Shown piece by piece: positions 52,217 through 63,500 of a stretch of DNA of 64,000 nt. This DNA is from Tribonema minus (lineage: Eukaryota; Sar; Xanthophyceae; Tribonematales; Tribonemataceae). The stretch lies in NCBI GenBank assembly GCA_017506865.1, contig JAFCMP010000168.1, positions 434,001-498,000 on the forward strand, written 5' to 3'. The first letter of the stretch is position 1; each line of letters begins with the position of its first letter. The notes below the pieces were generated by a model. That model was given only the letters and a program-made list of their open reading frames with translations, made no database searches and was not told where the DNA came from. Both the position numbers and the translations under genes were made by a program.

Positions 52217-52671
52217 ATCGTGCCATGATGGGTAGGTAGATCTGTATGCAGTGCAGAGCGCAGGGCACCACCACGCAACAGCTGAATGAGTTATTGCGAT
52301 TAGAAATTATGACCTGCTGTTGCAATGCTTTGAGTGTTATGTCAATCGTAATTTCAGTCGCTCTACAATCACGAATACAGATACTTGCTGTGCAACTTGT
52401 CGAGGCTACTTGTTTCTATCGTCTACAGGAGGTTCCTATGTAATACTGCAATGGAGCCCATTCACACAACCAGCCGCGGCATCACACAGAAGTGGAAGTG
52501 CCGGCACAGGTATGCAGCTCAGACGATCAGCCGGGGAACTTATTCCACTCATGACACTGATGGCAGTGCTGAGCCCATCCGCGCTCACATTCATGCCTCT
52601 GAACTTTACAGTGGTGAAGCGCGACTTCAGTCAGTCACTAGCTGCGTTGATGCGCGCCATTGCAGCAGCAA
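52217..52671 (+). repeat. direct repeat, right copy
   Basis: Right-hand partner of 50558-51010 in the same orientation, 1.2 kb downstream. It holds a frame ('RRSAGELIPLMTLMAVLSPS', 'FTVVKRDFSQSLAALMRAI') that stays open to about 52754. No matching target duplication is seen at the outer borders, so it cannot be called an LTR. Confidence 0.9.
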
Positions 52672-53021
52672 ACACGACACAAAGAGACTACTTGATAATC
52701 ATGGACATTGTTCTCAACTGCCATAAATGTTTCCAGGGTTCATGCTTTGGTTGATGCAGGGCTAACCGTGGGCTGTCACTTGCTGTGCATGGACCCAGGT
52801 ATGCAGAGACAGCTTCTCGGTGTCTCAAAGCACTTTCGTCCTTTCTCGTTGTCTTTCAATTATAGGTACGTGCGTGCATATATGATTCCTGTATCCATAC
52901 AACTTGTTCAAATGCTGATTGCTCGGCTTGTCAGTGGAGGTACGTATGGACTTGTATTTATAAAGGCCCAAGGGAGGCCGGGTTGCCTATGCAATCGAAA
53001 AGCTTGCGTCAACGCAGCAGC

Positions 53022-55895
53022 CTAGTCTGCGCTGTGCCCTAGGAGCTTGGATACCGGCGCCGCAACACAGCCCAGCATTCGCGCTCCACGTGTGTACGCC
53101 ATGACGCGCTCCGCCAACTCCCGCGCCAGCGATATGCTCAGCTCAATGAGGATCTGACGCTTAGCTAACCCGGCCTTGCGTAACACATCTGCCTTCCCCC
53201 CCCCTGAGCACAGTGCTGAGTGCATTGCCAACTCCTTAACAAAAAGGCTTGTCTGCTTGCCCAGCCGTCCGTACGACTCCTGCACGAATGGCACAAAAGC
53301 CCAAGATGACGTCAAGGTGCCGGTGTGGTGCTTGACCTTCGCGTCCTCCCCCACCCCAGCAGCATAGCCGTCCGTGTTCGAGGCATTTGTTTTGCCTGTC
53401 AGGTACGAGCTCGCTGTGGGCGCGCGCACACTTGTGTCTAGCACTATTCCCTTATCACGGTATGCACTGCTAAAGTGCAGACACCCTGGGTCAATGACTG
53501 TGTCCGCCCGATACCCCGGTACCTTGAAGACGCTAGCGTCCTCATTGCGGACAATAGAGACATGGTGCTGTCTCAAGATGCGCTGCAGGCACCGCTTTTG
53601 GGCAGTGTGTGTCGCGTTGTGCCCCCGTATGTGCTGGCTGGGGCAGCTGATCGCATGCGTGGAGGTGGGGCTCACATCACTGCACCGCCATGGGCACACC
53701 TCGCCCTGTATGCCCCACCCGTCTATGAAGATCGCAATCAAAATCATCGTGGCTGCTGCCATACTGGACATGGGCGCCGCACCCGGGCGGTCATTGGCAG
53801 TGGGTGGCACGCTCATCCACGCCATTGCCCCGGACGCACGCTGGCTGCGCAGCTGCGCCAGGACCCGTGCGCTAGCCTGTTGGCGGCGGCGGCTGGTGTC
53901 GCGCGAGTCACCAATAGGTGCAGCCTGCGTCGGCTTGCCCACGGCACCAGCCGAGGCAGCCTCTAGGTCCTCCACCAGGCAATCCTCGTATTGACGTCGA
54001 AAAACATTTGAAAGGCCGGCTTGTAGTCCGTGCGTGAAGTGACCGCGCCGGCGGCGGGGCACTACCTTCCTGCAGATCTCGTCAGCATAGGCCTCCCAGT
54101 CGTCGTCGTCGTCCTCCTGCCCGCCGCTGCAGCTGCTTTCTTCCGCGCTAGTTTGTGTTTTAGCGGGCGTGGAAGGGGCAGCCGCGGCAGCGGCTTGAGG
54201 GCCAGGTACGGTCGCCGCCGCAGCGGCCGCCTCGGCGCCAGGCACAATGCCGTGGGTGTGTGGGGCTGGCTCAGTGGTCACTGTCTCCGTGACGGCAGTT
54301 GCGGCGTAGATCGCTTGCACCGCAGTGGGGAGCGTCGACGCTGCGGCCGTCGTATCTGCTGCCCACCGTAGCAACGATGCTGGGAGCTGCTCGGCCACAG
54401 CTGTGCGTGATTTTTCGCCGCCATCAGCTGTCAGCGCTCGCGTAGAGCGTCGCACGGCCTCGATGATTGGCGGCAGTCCCTGGTCCTCGCGTATTGCGCA
54501 TGAGTGCTGCGCGAACCAGGTGACTGCGCCGTGTTCGTCAGTGCCGAGCCTCAGGGCCCCTGCTGCCACAGTGGCATGAATTATTGCCGGCCTCAGTGTT
54601 GTGCATGCCTGGGCCGTGTATGCGGCTGGTGCCAGTAGCCCCAAAAGCGGCATGCCCAGACCGCCTCGTCGCTCCGGCAACCGTGACGCCCGCAGTGGCA
54701 CTGCGATGTCCGTGAGTTCTGGCGGGCCCAAGAACGGCAATACCAGCACGCTGCCACTGCTGGCTTCCTCATTGTCACCAGCAGTGCAGGCGGCCAGCAG
54801 GTGTGACTTCATGGCTGCCGCGGTAGAGCAGCCGTGCAGATGCAGCATGCGTTCGAGCGTCCATGCACAGAACCCGTCAAACGCGTGCAACCATGTCTCA
54901 CTCAAAGCCGTGTCAACGACCCGAGCTAAGAAGCCCATGCGCTTCGTCAGTGACCTGCGTAGAATGAACTGTGCTGCCTGTAGGTGATGCCGCGCCATTC
55001 CAGCTAGCTGCCACGACAATCGCCATGTCCCTGCGTCGACAAGATGCTTGCTCATGGCAGCGTGCACATAGGCTGGGTGCCCTACCGGTACCCCGACCGA
55101 CGTAAAGCCCTGACTGGATTCTGGCATGGTGGTGTCCACAAACGGTATGTCAAGGGCGCGCATGCGTGCTCTGGCCGCTTCATCAAACACTGTGCCGCGC
55201 ATGGCGATGGCCAGCGACTTGTCTGGTCGAACGCGTAGGCCCCCTGCCGCCAGCCGGCGGATCACCTCTGCCACCCCAGCGGCCGCTGCATCGTCGAAGT
55301 AGGCAGCTTGCAGCACGTTGAGGTCATCCAGGAAAGCGCAGTGCGGGGCTGGCGGTTCCGCTGTGCTGTGGCCGTAGGCCGGCATACTGCCGGGCGTTGC
55401 ATTCACTCCATCAGGGTAGAAGAGTAGGAAGGCCGCTGCCACTGCAAAGTACAGCGGCCCTAGAGGGTCCCCTTGCTGGCACCCTAGGTGGGAGCAGATA
55501 ATGCGAGCTTCACCGTTCACCTCCACCCGCATCTCTGGGGCAGTGTCACCACAGTATACGGACTCAAAGTGCGGGAGCAGCTCCGGACAGAAGAGCATAA
55601 GCCCCCGCACAATGGCGGCGCGATCCACACTGTTAAATGCGTTCTCACAGTCCAGTTGGATAGTGGTGCCATACAGCTCGTGCCACACGCGCGCGCGCGC
55701 TGCCACATGCTCGACGCCAGACCGGTATCCTACGCCAAACTGCGACATGGAGGCCAGCAGCCCCGATATCTTGCCCTTGACACTCCGTGCCGCTGTGGAC
55801 CCGAGGAGTCTGCGCCAGACACTGGAGCAGGCGATCGGACGCCGCTTCTGTCCTATGCCTGAGAGGGCCGCGGCGCGGAGAAGCCGTTGCGATTG
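53022..55895 (-). mobile_element. reverse transcriptase ORF of a non-LTR-type retroelement
   Basis: From the Met at 55748 the frame has 908 residues. RT motifs are intact: first Asp in 'TTIQLDCENAFNSVDR' (D33), 'GCQQGDPLGP' (residues 89-98), and 'CAFLDDLNV' (D141, D142). The same frame runs upstream to a stop at 55896-55898 and includes 'RRPIACSSVWRRLLG', the RPI motif that precedes the catalytic core, so the Met at 55748 is internal and the element is truncated or interrupted there. A Pro/Ala/Thr-rich linker follows (about 490-560), then a zinc-finger-like C..C..H..C ('CPWRCSD', 'THAISCPSQH'), and a C-terminal part ('YRADTVIDPG', 'DTSVRAPTASS', 'FVPFVQESYGRLGKQT') resembling restriction-like endonuclease tails of related elements. 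No polyA or target duplication was located. Confidence 0.8.
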
Positions 55896-55898
55896 TCA

Positions 55899-56551
55899 GT
55901 GGAGGTACTGCTGGAGACTGCGACACTTTTGACTTAGCTTAAGCAGCTGCCAGTGCCTGGCCAGGACGCTAGCAGCATAGTGGCCCCTCTCTGCCACGCT
56001 AGCCTTGATATCCGCTGCTAGTAGCATAAGCTCGCGAGCCACCATCAGCACCTGCATGTCGAACGCAGAGAGGCAGAACGCGATGAATCAACCTGCGAGC
56101 ACACAAGCCTTGAGCGCAAAGCTCAACGCGGCATGGTAAGGCAGTGCTGTATTACGCGCCGCCATTGCAAATGCGTCATCGCCACTCACCTGCGCCTCGC
56201 GTGAGGGTAAGCGTCGTCTGTCGTTCTCCCCTGCCTCGCGCGTGTCGGGTCCGTGCGGTGTCAGGCGTTGCAAGTGTGACGATTTGAACTACTTGCTTTA
56301 AAAAAAGTTTTGCGCATTTGAATTACTGAAGGCGTATGCACACTGCGTGCGGAGGAGGGAGGAAGACAGCAAGCATTAGCAAGTGACAGCACCCGTGCGC
56401 CAGCATCGTCTGAATTGCAGCTCGAGCGGGACAAAGCTGCCTGGATACTGAGCTCAAAATCGCTCTGGCGCTGTGCTGCTGCTGCAGCTGCAGCGCGGTG
56501 GCACCTGACTGGCACGCGCAAAAGCTACCCTTAACGGAGCCAAGGACGACG
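55899..56551. other. region between retroelement and coiled-coil ORF
   Basis: Upstream of the stop at 55896 the minus-strand frame continues open for about 45 codons ('SVLARHWQLLKLSQKCRSL') and may be the interrupted N-terminus of the retroelement protein. I recognise nothing else. Confidence 0.4.
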
Positions 56552-57260
56552 ATGGATTACTTTACTGACCCTGTGGCTGCGGCTGGTGCTGAAATGGCTG
56601 CTGCTGCTGCTGCAGCCGCTGCAGCCGCCGCTGCTACAGGACCTAGTCATCGTGCAGGTGTTTGGAGCCACGAGATCAATCAATGCTCTGCTTCAGGCGG
56701 CTCGTTGGCTTGCGGACATAACGTCAAGGCCACAGAAGACACAATGTACGACTACAGCGACAGCAGCGACTCGGATTATGATGCACCACCTAAAAAAGAC
56801 TATGGCGCCCTATGTTGCCAGTACCCGGCTTTCCGGTTGCCGTAAGTCCCACTGACGTGAAGCCCGCCTCCGAGCGCACGGCAGCTGCGCGATGCCCATC
56901 GGATAACAACAATGTGTTGAGCAAGCCTGCACCGGACGCAGAGCTCAGCAAGCTGACACAGGAAGTGGAGCTACTCAGACTTGACAATCGGGCCCTGCGG
57001 CGCCAGCTGGATGTGGCGGCCGTCGATACGCAGCAGCAGCGCCGCACCTACCGTGGAGCCTGCGCCGTGTCAAGAGCGTCAAAACGCAACACGAGCGCAC
57101 TGACTGGGCCTCTGAGAGCCGCTTTCTCCGACGGCAGGTCAAGTTGCTCAAGCAGAGGATCAGCGTAGAGGAGGAGGCGTCCGCTCGCAGGGCCGGAGAA
57201 GCAGCGCGACCCAAGGCTGAATTGCCAGCATGCAGGCTTGCCGCAACTACAGCTGATTGC
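56552..57260 (+). pseudogene. Ser/Asp-rich coiled-coil ORF, second copy (frame-disrupted)
   Basis: Three frame segments together parallel the 48.9-49.6 kb protein. 'MDYFTDPVAAAGAE', an Ala run and 'MYDYSDSSDSDYD' lie in 56552-56842; 'AELSKLTQEVELLRLDNRALRRQLDVAAVDTQQQRR' lies in 56860-57050; and 'SRFLRRQVKLLKQRISVEEEASARR' lies, in another frame, at about 57115-57200. The helix 'LRLDNRALRRQL' corresponds to 'LQIDNKALRGQL'. Two frame changes (near 56840 and 57050) mean decay, or introns not resolved here. Confidence 0.55.
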
Positions 57261-57345
57261 TCACTTGCAATGACAGTGTACCTTGCAATGATATTTGTTG
57301 TCACACGTGCTCGATACCACTGGTGTTTAGACCTGTTCCTCCGGC

Positions 57346-57497
57346 TGCCGAGCGCTGCTGCCTGTTCTGATGCGTAAAGGGGGTTGCGCAGAACATGGTT
57401 GCATCCGTCATCAGGTACGTGGCACACAGCATGACAGCGCCTGTATGCAGTGCATGCAGATACGGTGTGCTGCAACAGGCACAGCAGCGGTAAGTCG
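57346..57497 (+). repeat. dispersed repeat, copy 2
   Basis: Partner of 47446-47600 in the same orientation. It lies immediately downstream of the coiled-coil relic and contains the shared 'GAGCGCTGCTGCCTG' start and 'GTGCTGCAACAGGCACAGCAGCGGTAA' end. Confidence 0.85.
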
Positions 57498-58248
57498 GCA
57501 GCCCTTCCACTGACGGGCACTTCAGGTAGAAAAGTGGCGACTTTCCGTTTCCATTAGGTTTTGTTGCTGAAATACCGGCAACCCCGCATTCAGCAATAAG
57601 CTATCGGCATGCTCAGTCAAGGGGCAACTGGTACAGTAGTGATAGAGTGGGTGCCGGGTTGTGGGGAAGCTGGAACAAAATGCCGGGTTGAGGGAAGTTG
57701 GAACAAAAAAGGGGCCTTCTTTGCCCCGGCGAGCTGCAACATTTTGAACCTTTCCTGTTTGCACTTCAAAACCAACATGGGGTGACTCTCCATTTCTGTT
57801 GCCGCTCATAAAGTGGTAAGCAACGTGAAGTTTTAGTGCTGCACCAGTGGAGCCACTAGCTTACGATGCTGTTTGCCGTTGTCGAGAAGGACACCAGTGT
57901 TGTTGGTTGGAATATTTTTAGTTGAAGCCTTGATTTCTTTCGGCTCAGCTGGTAGCCAGGTGGTATGTAGTGTGGAATGATGTGCACTTCAACTTGAGAC
58001 GAGTGCACTTCAACCTGAAGCGCTGACTCGCCGTTTCCGTTCCATTTTTAGCCTGGGTGTGTTTACAAGCTTACTGGTCGCTGGCCTGAGCAGCCTGCGA
58101 GGTCAAGCGCTGAGAGACCTGGTTAACATCAGCACTTAAGCACCAGGTGATCCACGCTGCGAGCGTGTTGGACGCAATCATATCTGTAAGGCGAAGGAAG
58201 GCGGGTGAGGGATCCGCTAGCTAGCGCTTGTCGGTGCACGACGCAGCG
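57498..58248. other. intergenic region, no recognised gene
   Basis: The word 'GTGGCGACTTTCCGTTTCC' (about 57533) recurs in variants near 57780 and 58022 and also at about 48047. A duplicated 'TGCCGGGTTG' segment is at about 57650 and 57682. 'GTGCACTTCAAC(T/C)TGA' is repeated near 57984 and 58003. No protein is supported. Confidence 0.45.
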
Positions 58249-60567
58249 ATGACGGCTGACAAGGTGCAGTTCTATCGTTCAGAAGAGTGGTTGAGAGAAC
58301 GTGAAAAGCGCCGCCTTGTACAGGATGCTCTTTGTCGAGAAGCAAAGGAACGCAAGGCACCCAAACGGGAATTGAGGTTGGCCAAGAAGGCTCTGACCAA
58401 AGAACACCGAGGACTTGTTCTGCGTCCGCTGATTGACTGGTTGGCCTGGAAAGTGCAGCAACTGCAGCAAGAGGCGGGCACGGGCGGAGGGGGGACGGCC
58501 GACAGCCCTGAACCCTTATTTCCTACAGCTGAGAAAGGTGGGTGGGTGCTCTCCTGTGGTTGCGTTCAGAGATTCCAGGAGCGCATGGGTGTTGCAGATG
58601 CCTGTAAAGCGGGCGATGTCACCCTTCTCAAAATGTCCCCGCCAGATGCATGCACAAAAGCTGGTTCTGGCAGCAAGTGTCGGAAACTGCCATTGCACTC
58701 GTATTTGCGGTTCGTCTCCCATTCCGGTCACCACAGCACACTTGCACAATGAATGCTTGCGATGCATGGTCGCAGCGATTGCAGTGCGCAGCAGTACAGG
58801 TCTTGCCAGATGAGAAAACTCATTAGATCAGGGCCTCCTTGTGACAAGCAAACATGCAGAGTTCTAGTAATCATCCCCCTGCAACGTGTGCATGCGGCAG
58901 CGTGCACGCATGCCCCCCTCGCCAGACCAGAGAGCAAGTCGGCTGCGGGCTTCTCTCTCAACAGCGCCCGTTATCCCGTCTGCCGCTGCACGCGCAGAAA
59001 TCCTGGCCCCGCTGGTGCAGCAGATCAGAGGTCTCTACTCTTCAGAAGCCATCGCGGGTGGAGCGCCACTTCAACTTGTTGAACTTGCGGGGCACGTCCA
59101 CGACGCCGACGGTCAGGTGCGCGAGGAGACCAACGCGCACAAGAAGCGCGTCAATAGGCTGACGCCGCTGATGGACTGGCTGCCGTGGAACGTGGAGCAG
59201 GAGGCGGGCAGGCGCGGGCAGTGGATGGCGGGCAGCCGCAAGCCCTCGCTGCCTCCGAATGACAAAGGTCAGCGCTTTCTGGTATGCTTGAAATGTCGTT
59301 GGCGTCCCAGCCGCGAATCGATGTTGGAGTAGCCTTTGAAGCCTGAGATTTCATCGCTGCTAAAGTGGCTCTGCCACTGTACACGTGCATATGCTGGTGC
59401 GCGCAGCGAGCGTCCGCATCCGCCTTTCCACACGCGCTTGCAGTCGCTCCCTTGATTCCGAACGCCAACGCACAATAAAGCACACACAAACTTTGAAGTA
59501 CGTGAACATATTCAGTTCAAACAGGCTCTCCTGTCACCAGCGGCTGCGTACTTTGTATTTGGTGTTCTTTCTTAATCATGTAGAAGTACGTGCAGCGCAT
59601 GCCGCGAGACTGCACAGGGTCCATCTGCACCCCGCCGCCGCCACCAGCGCCAGGGGTCAAAAGCGCTTTTGAAGGTCTCTCGCTCTGCCTCTCAACGCCG
59701 CCTCTTTTTCTGTCCATTGCATGCACAGAGTTCCTGGCACAGCTGATTGAGCAGATCGCAGGGCGCTGCCCGCCCGAACGCCTCGCGGGTGATGCGGCGG
59801 CGGCAGGCATGGATGAGGACGATGAGGATGACATACTTCAACTTCAACATGCAGAGCAAGCCTACGACGCCGACCGCCAGGCGCATGTGCAGGTGCGTCA
59901 TCGCTGAGAGAAGTTGCAACAACGATTGTCTGTAGCAGCAAGGGGGGACTAGGGGCGTGCTGACCGTAAACGCCAAACACACGCAGCCGGATGTTGTGCC
60001 GACGCCTGAGATATCGCCTGTCCTGCACTGCCATGTCTGAGTGCATCTGATACTGGCAAAGCCTGCAACATGGGGGGAAACTATGACAAACTACCATTTC
60101 GCAGGAGGCAGCAGCAGAGCTCCGCTGAGCACCGCAGCTTTTTGAAAGCGCGCCCGCCGAGCGTTGCTGCCGTGTGTGACGAGCCCCCACCTCGCAGCAG
60201 CACTCACACCGTTCCTCATTCCCATTGTACCTGGCCTGCAGATGGCGGGGCAGAAGCGCCCCCTGGACTCGCCTCAGTGCTCCGCGAGGAAGCGTGCGCC
60301 CCCCGCCCCCCCCCCCCTTCCTCCCCCAAGCCGCGCACGGCGGAGCCCCCGCTGCCGCCTGCGGCCCCGACTACAACGCCTACGGCAAGTGCGGCAGCGG
60401 CGGCGAGGCGGAGCGTGCGGCACCGCCCATGCACGCGGCGCCACAGCTGCTGCCGCCGCCGCCGCCGCCGCAGCTGCCGCGGCAGCAGTGGCAGCAGCGC
60501 GCGCCGCCGCACGCTGCTGGGTCTGGGTCGGTGCTGCCGCGGCAAGAGAGCGCCGCGCCTCCGCCGC

Positions 60568-60598
<31 letters not shown>

Positions 60599-63500
60599 GC
60601 TGTTGCGTGTTGAGCCTGTGGCTGTCAGCGCTGCAGCATCGTCCAGTGAGTATCACCAGCAACAGGTGCCGCAGCAGGTGCAGCAGCGCACGCCGCAGTC
60701 GCCGGTTTTTCTGCCGCCGCCGCCGCCACCGCCGATGACTGCGCCGCAACAGCAGCAGCAGCAACAGAGCACGCCGCAGCCGCAGCTCCTTTTGCCGCCA
60801 CCGTCGCCGCCGCCGCCGCAGCAGCAGCAGCAGCAGCGTCATCAGCGGCAGCGGCAGCAGCAGCAGCAGCAGCAGGCGCCCTTTGGCGCTCGCTTGCCAC
60901 CGGGCACTGCCCATGCACAGCACGTTGCGCCACAGTTGAAGATGACTGCAAGTGGTGCTCGGTGCTCAGCGCGACACGACCGCCACCTGAGGCGCAGGTA
61001 AGTCGCACTGAAATCTCATGAACCGTTGTTGAAGTATTGTGAGTACCGATGATGATGTGTTGCCGCATCCTGGGCATAGTTCGGAGAGGCCAGCTGAAGT
61101 GCAGGCAACTTCAAGTCCTGCAGGCAAGCATACTTCATCGTTGAAGTGATGTACTTCGGAAGTACTTTGAAATACAAAGTTCTGCTGTGCTTGTAGTCCG
61201 ATGCAGCTGGCCAATGACATGGTGGTGCCTTTCATTGTGCTTGATCAGCACCGGCGGTGTGGTGTGTCATTAACTGATTCTGTCAACAAGTGCGGATTAT
61301 GGTATGTCAGTGAGCCTCCCCCACATGTCTGACTCGTAGCGCAGTCTAAGCAAGCGACGATGTAAATCAAGCGACGATGTGGATAGTGCTATGGCTTCAA
61401 GGTGCTGCCAGAGCGTTTTGGAAATGCAGCAAACGTTACACATGCCTGCGTATAATTTGTGCCAGTTGAAGCTGAAGCAAAATTTCTACGGCAGTACCTA
61501 GTGCTTTTTAGAAATGCACAAATACTCTCAACTTTGCAATCGTGGGCGCATACCAGCCAATGCTGGTCACTTCAGTTCTGAAAAGTTATGCACCTCAAAA
61601 ATTGTAAAAGTTTTCATGTGGACTTGCAGTCATGTAGGGCACCTGAGGAGGGGGGTCTATTCGGTGCTTGCAAAAAAGTGACCAGGCCCGCATCATGCGC
61701 TTTCTAGCCCTGCAGCGCCATGTTGAACATCCACATTGTTCGCCACAACGAATTGTTGACGCATGTTCAGCTTGGCACTATTGCTGGCCTTGCGCTCGGA
61801 CATGCCTCCTGGGCGACATGCGCATATATTCCAAGTGCATACATACATACATACGTTTGCGCACCGAGCGTAGGTCTTGAACTGCGACTCACGCCTGCGT
61901 GCGCCCTTGACCTCGCTGCGTCCTGCGTGCGCCCTTGACCTCATGCGCGTGCAGACCGACGCGGCGGCGCGCGCGCAGCTGCAGCCGCAGCCCTTATGCA
62001 GTGGCAGCGCCGAGCCGCCTGCCCGCAGCGCGAGCGCGTGCGCTGAGAGCGCGGCGACGTCAGCGGATGCGGACGATGAGCGCTGTGACGCTGTCACGCT
62101 GCGCAGTGCGCAGGGTGGTGGTCTGGGTGTAGCTGGCGTCGATCGCGAGGCGTCGAGGTGAGGTAGCAGAAGTGAATAAGCGTTGCGCGTCATGACGAGA
62201 TGTGGGACGCAGCAGTGGGGCTTGGCTTGTAGTTCGGGGTACCCGAGGTCATCACAACACAAGTCATAAATGCAACACGAGTGTGTGCTGCACGGTATGT
62301 CAGACGGCACGCAACGAAGAACATGCTGCACGACAACTCAGGGTCTGTTGCACTCATAACCATACTGGTATTCCTGCCTTTATCTCTGTCGTGTTGTCTG
62401 AGCCCGGCCCTATGGAGGACGGCACGGCCGACGATCAGCTGAGCGTTGCCAGTGCTGCAGGTGCCGCTGCTGCTGCTGCGCAAATGAGTGCGGAGAACGT
62501 GCCACAGGCAGCGCACACCGTTGAGACCAAACTCGCATCGCCAGTTGTCACCGTGGACGTCGAACAGCGGTGCGCCGCTGCTGCCAGCAGCACTCAGCAG
62601 GCGGCCTGCGCGCACGCGGCTGACCGGACGGCAGCGGCAGCACCAGCGGCAGCACCAGAGGCAGCGGCAGCAGCTGCGGCAGTGGCAGCACCAGAGGCAG
62701 CGGCAGCGGCTGCGCAGGCGGCGCCGACCGCCGCTAGATCCAAGACGCCGCCCCCAGAAGATCTGGCGCTGTTCCTGATGCGGCGCGCGGTGGAGGACGC
62801 GCGCCGCGCGCAGCGCGCGGCGGAGGCGCAGGCGGCGGACGCGCACGCCGCCGTCGCAAGCCTGAAGAAGGGGGCGCAGCACAGCTCCAACGCAGCGCTG
62901 GCGCAGGAGCGGCGCCGCGTCGCGGCCGCCAACGGCGCGCAGCGCGCGGCGGAGGCGGCGGCGGCGGCGGCGCGCGACGACGCCGCGTGGGCGCGCACCG
63001 AGCAGCAGGTCGCGGAGGCGGCGGCGGCAGTGGCGCGGCGGGTGTGGGGGCAGGCAAAGGGGGAGCTGGAGGCAGCGACGGCGGCCGCGCGTGAGGAGGC
63101 GGAGCGCGCGCGCAGCATCTGGCGCGCGGCGGAGGAGCAGACGGCGGCGGCGCGCGCGCTGTGCGCGGCGGTGAGCGCGGAGCAGGGCGCTGCGGCGGCG
63201 GCGGCGCGCGACGAGGCGGCGCGCGCGCGCGCGGCGCGCAGCGCGCGGCGGAGGCAGACGCCGCGGCGGCGCGCGAGCTGTGCACGCAGGCGAGGGCCGA
63301 GCGGGATGCTGCCGCGGCGGCGGCACGAGAGGAGGTGGCGCGGGCGACCTGCGCGCAGCAGGTGGCGGAACTGGACGCGGCGGCGGTGCAGGAGGTGTGC
63401 GCGGCGGCGCGCGCCGAGCAGGAGGCTGCGGCGGCGGCTGCGCAAGAGCAGATAGCGCGGGCGGCCAGCGCGCGAGACGAAGCGGAGGCGGAGGCGGCGG

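Larger units (their letters stand above)
49650..53021. other. AT-richer region with duplication, no confident gene
   Basis: No gene is confidently recognised between the coiled-coil ORF and the reverse transcriptase. A pair of direct repeats is at 50558-51010 and 52217-52671. Frames open for 60-110 codons within and between them (for example 52506-52730, 'MQLRRSAGELIPLMTLM', and 51261-51443) may be relics of one element. A telomere-like tract is at 51840-51873. Confidence 0.5.

Noticed and set aside
50558-52671. LTR retrotransposon (TRIM)
   Set aside because: Although ends resemble TG..CA, flanking bases do not form a target duplication and no primer-binding site or polypurine tract is evident.
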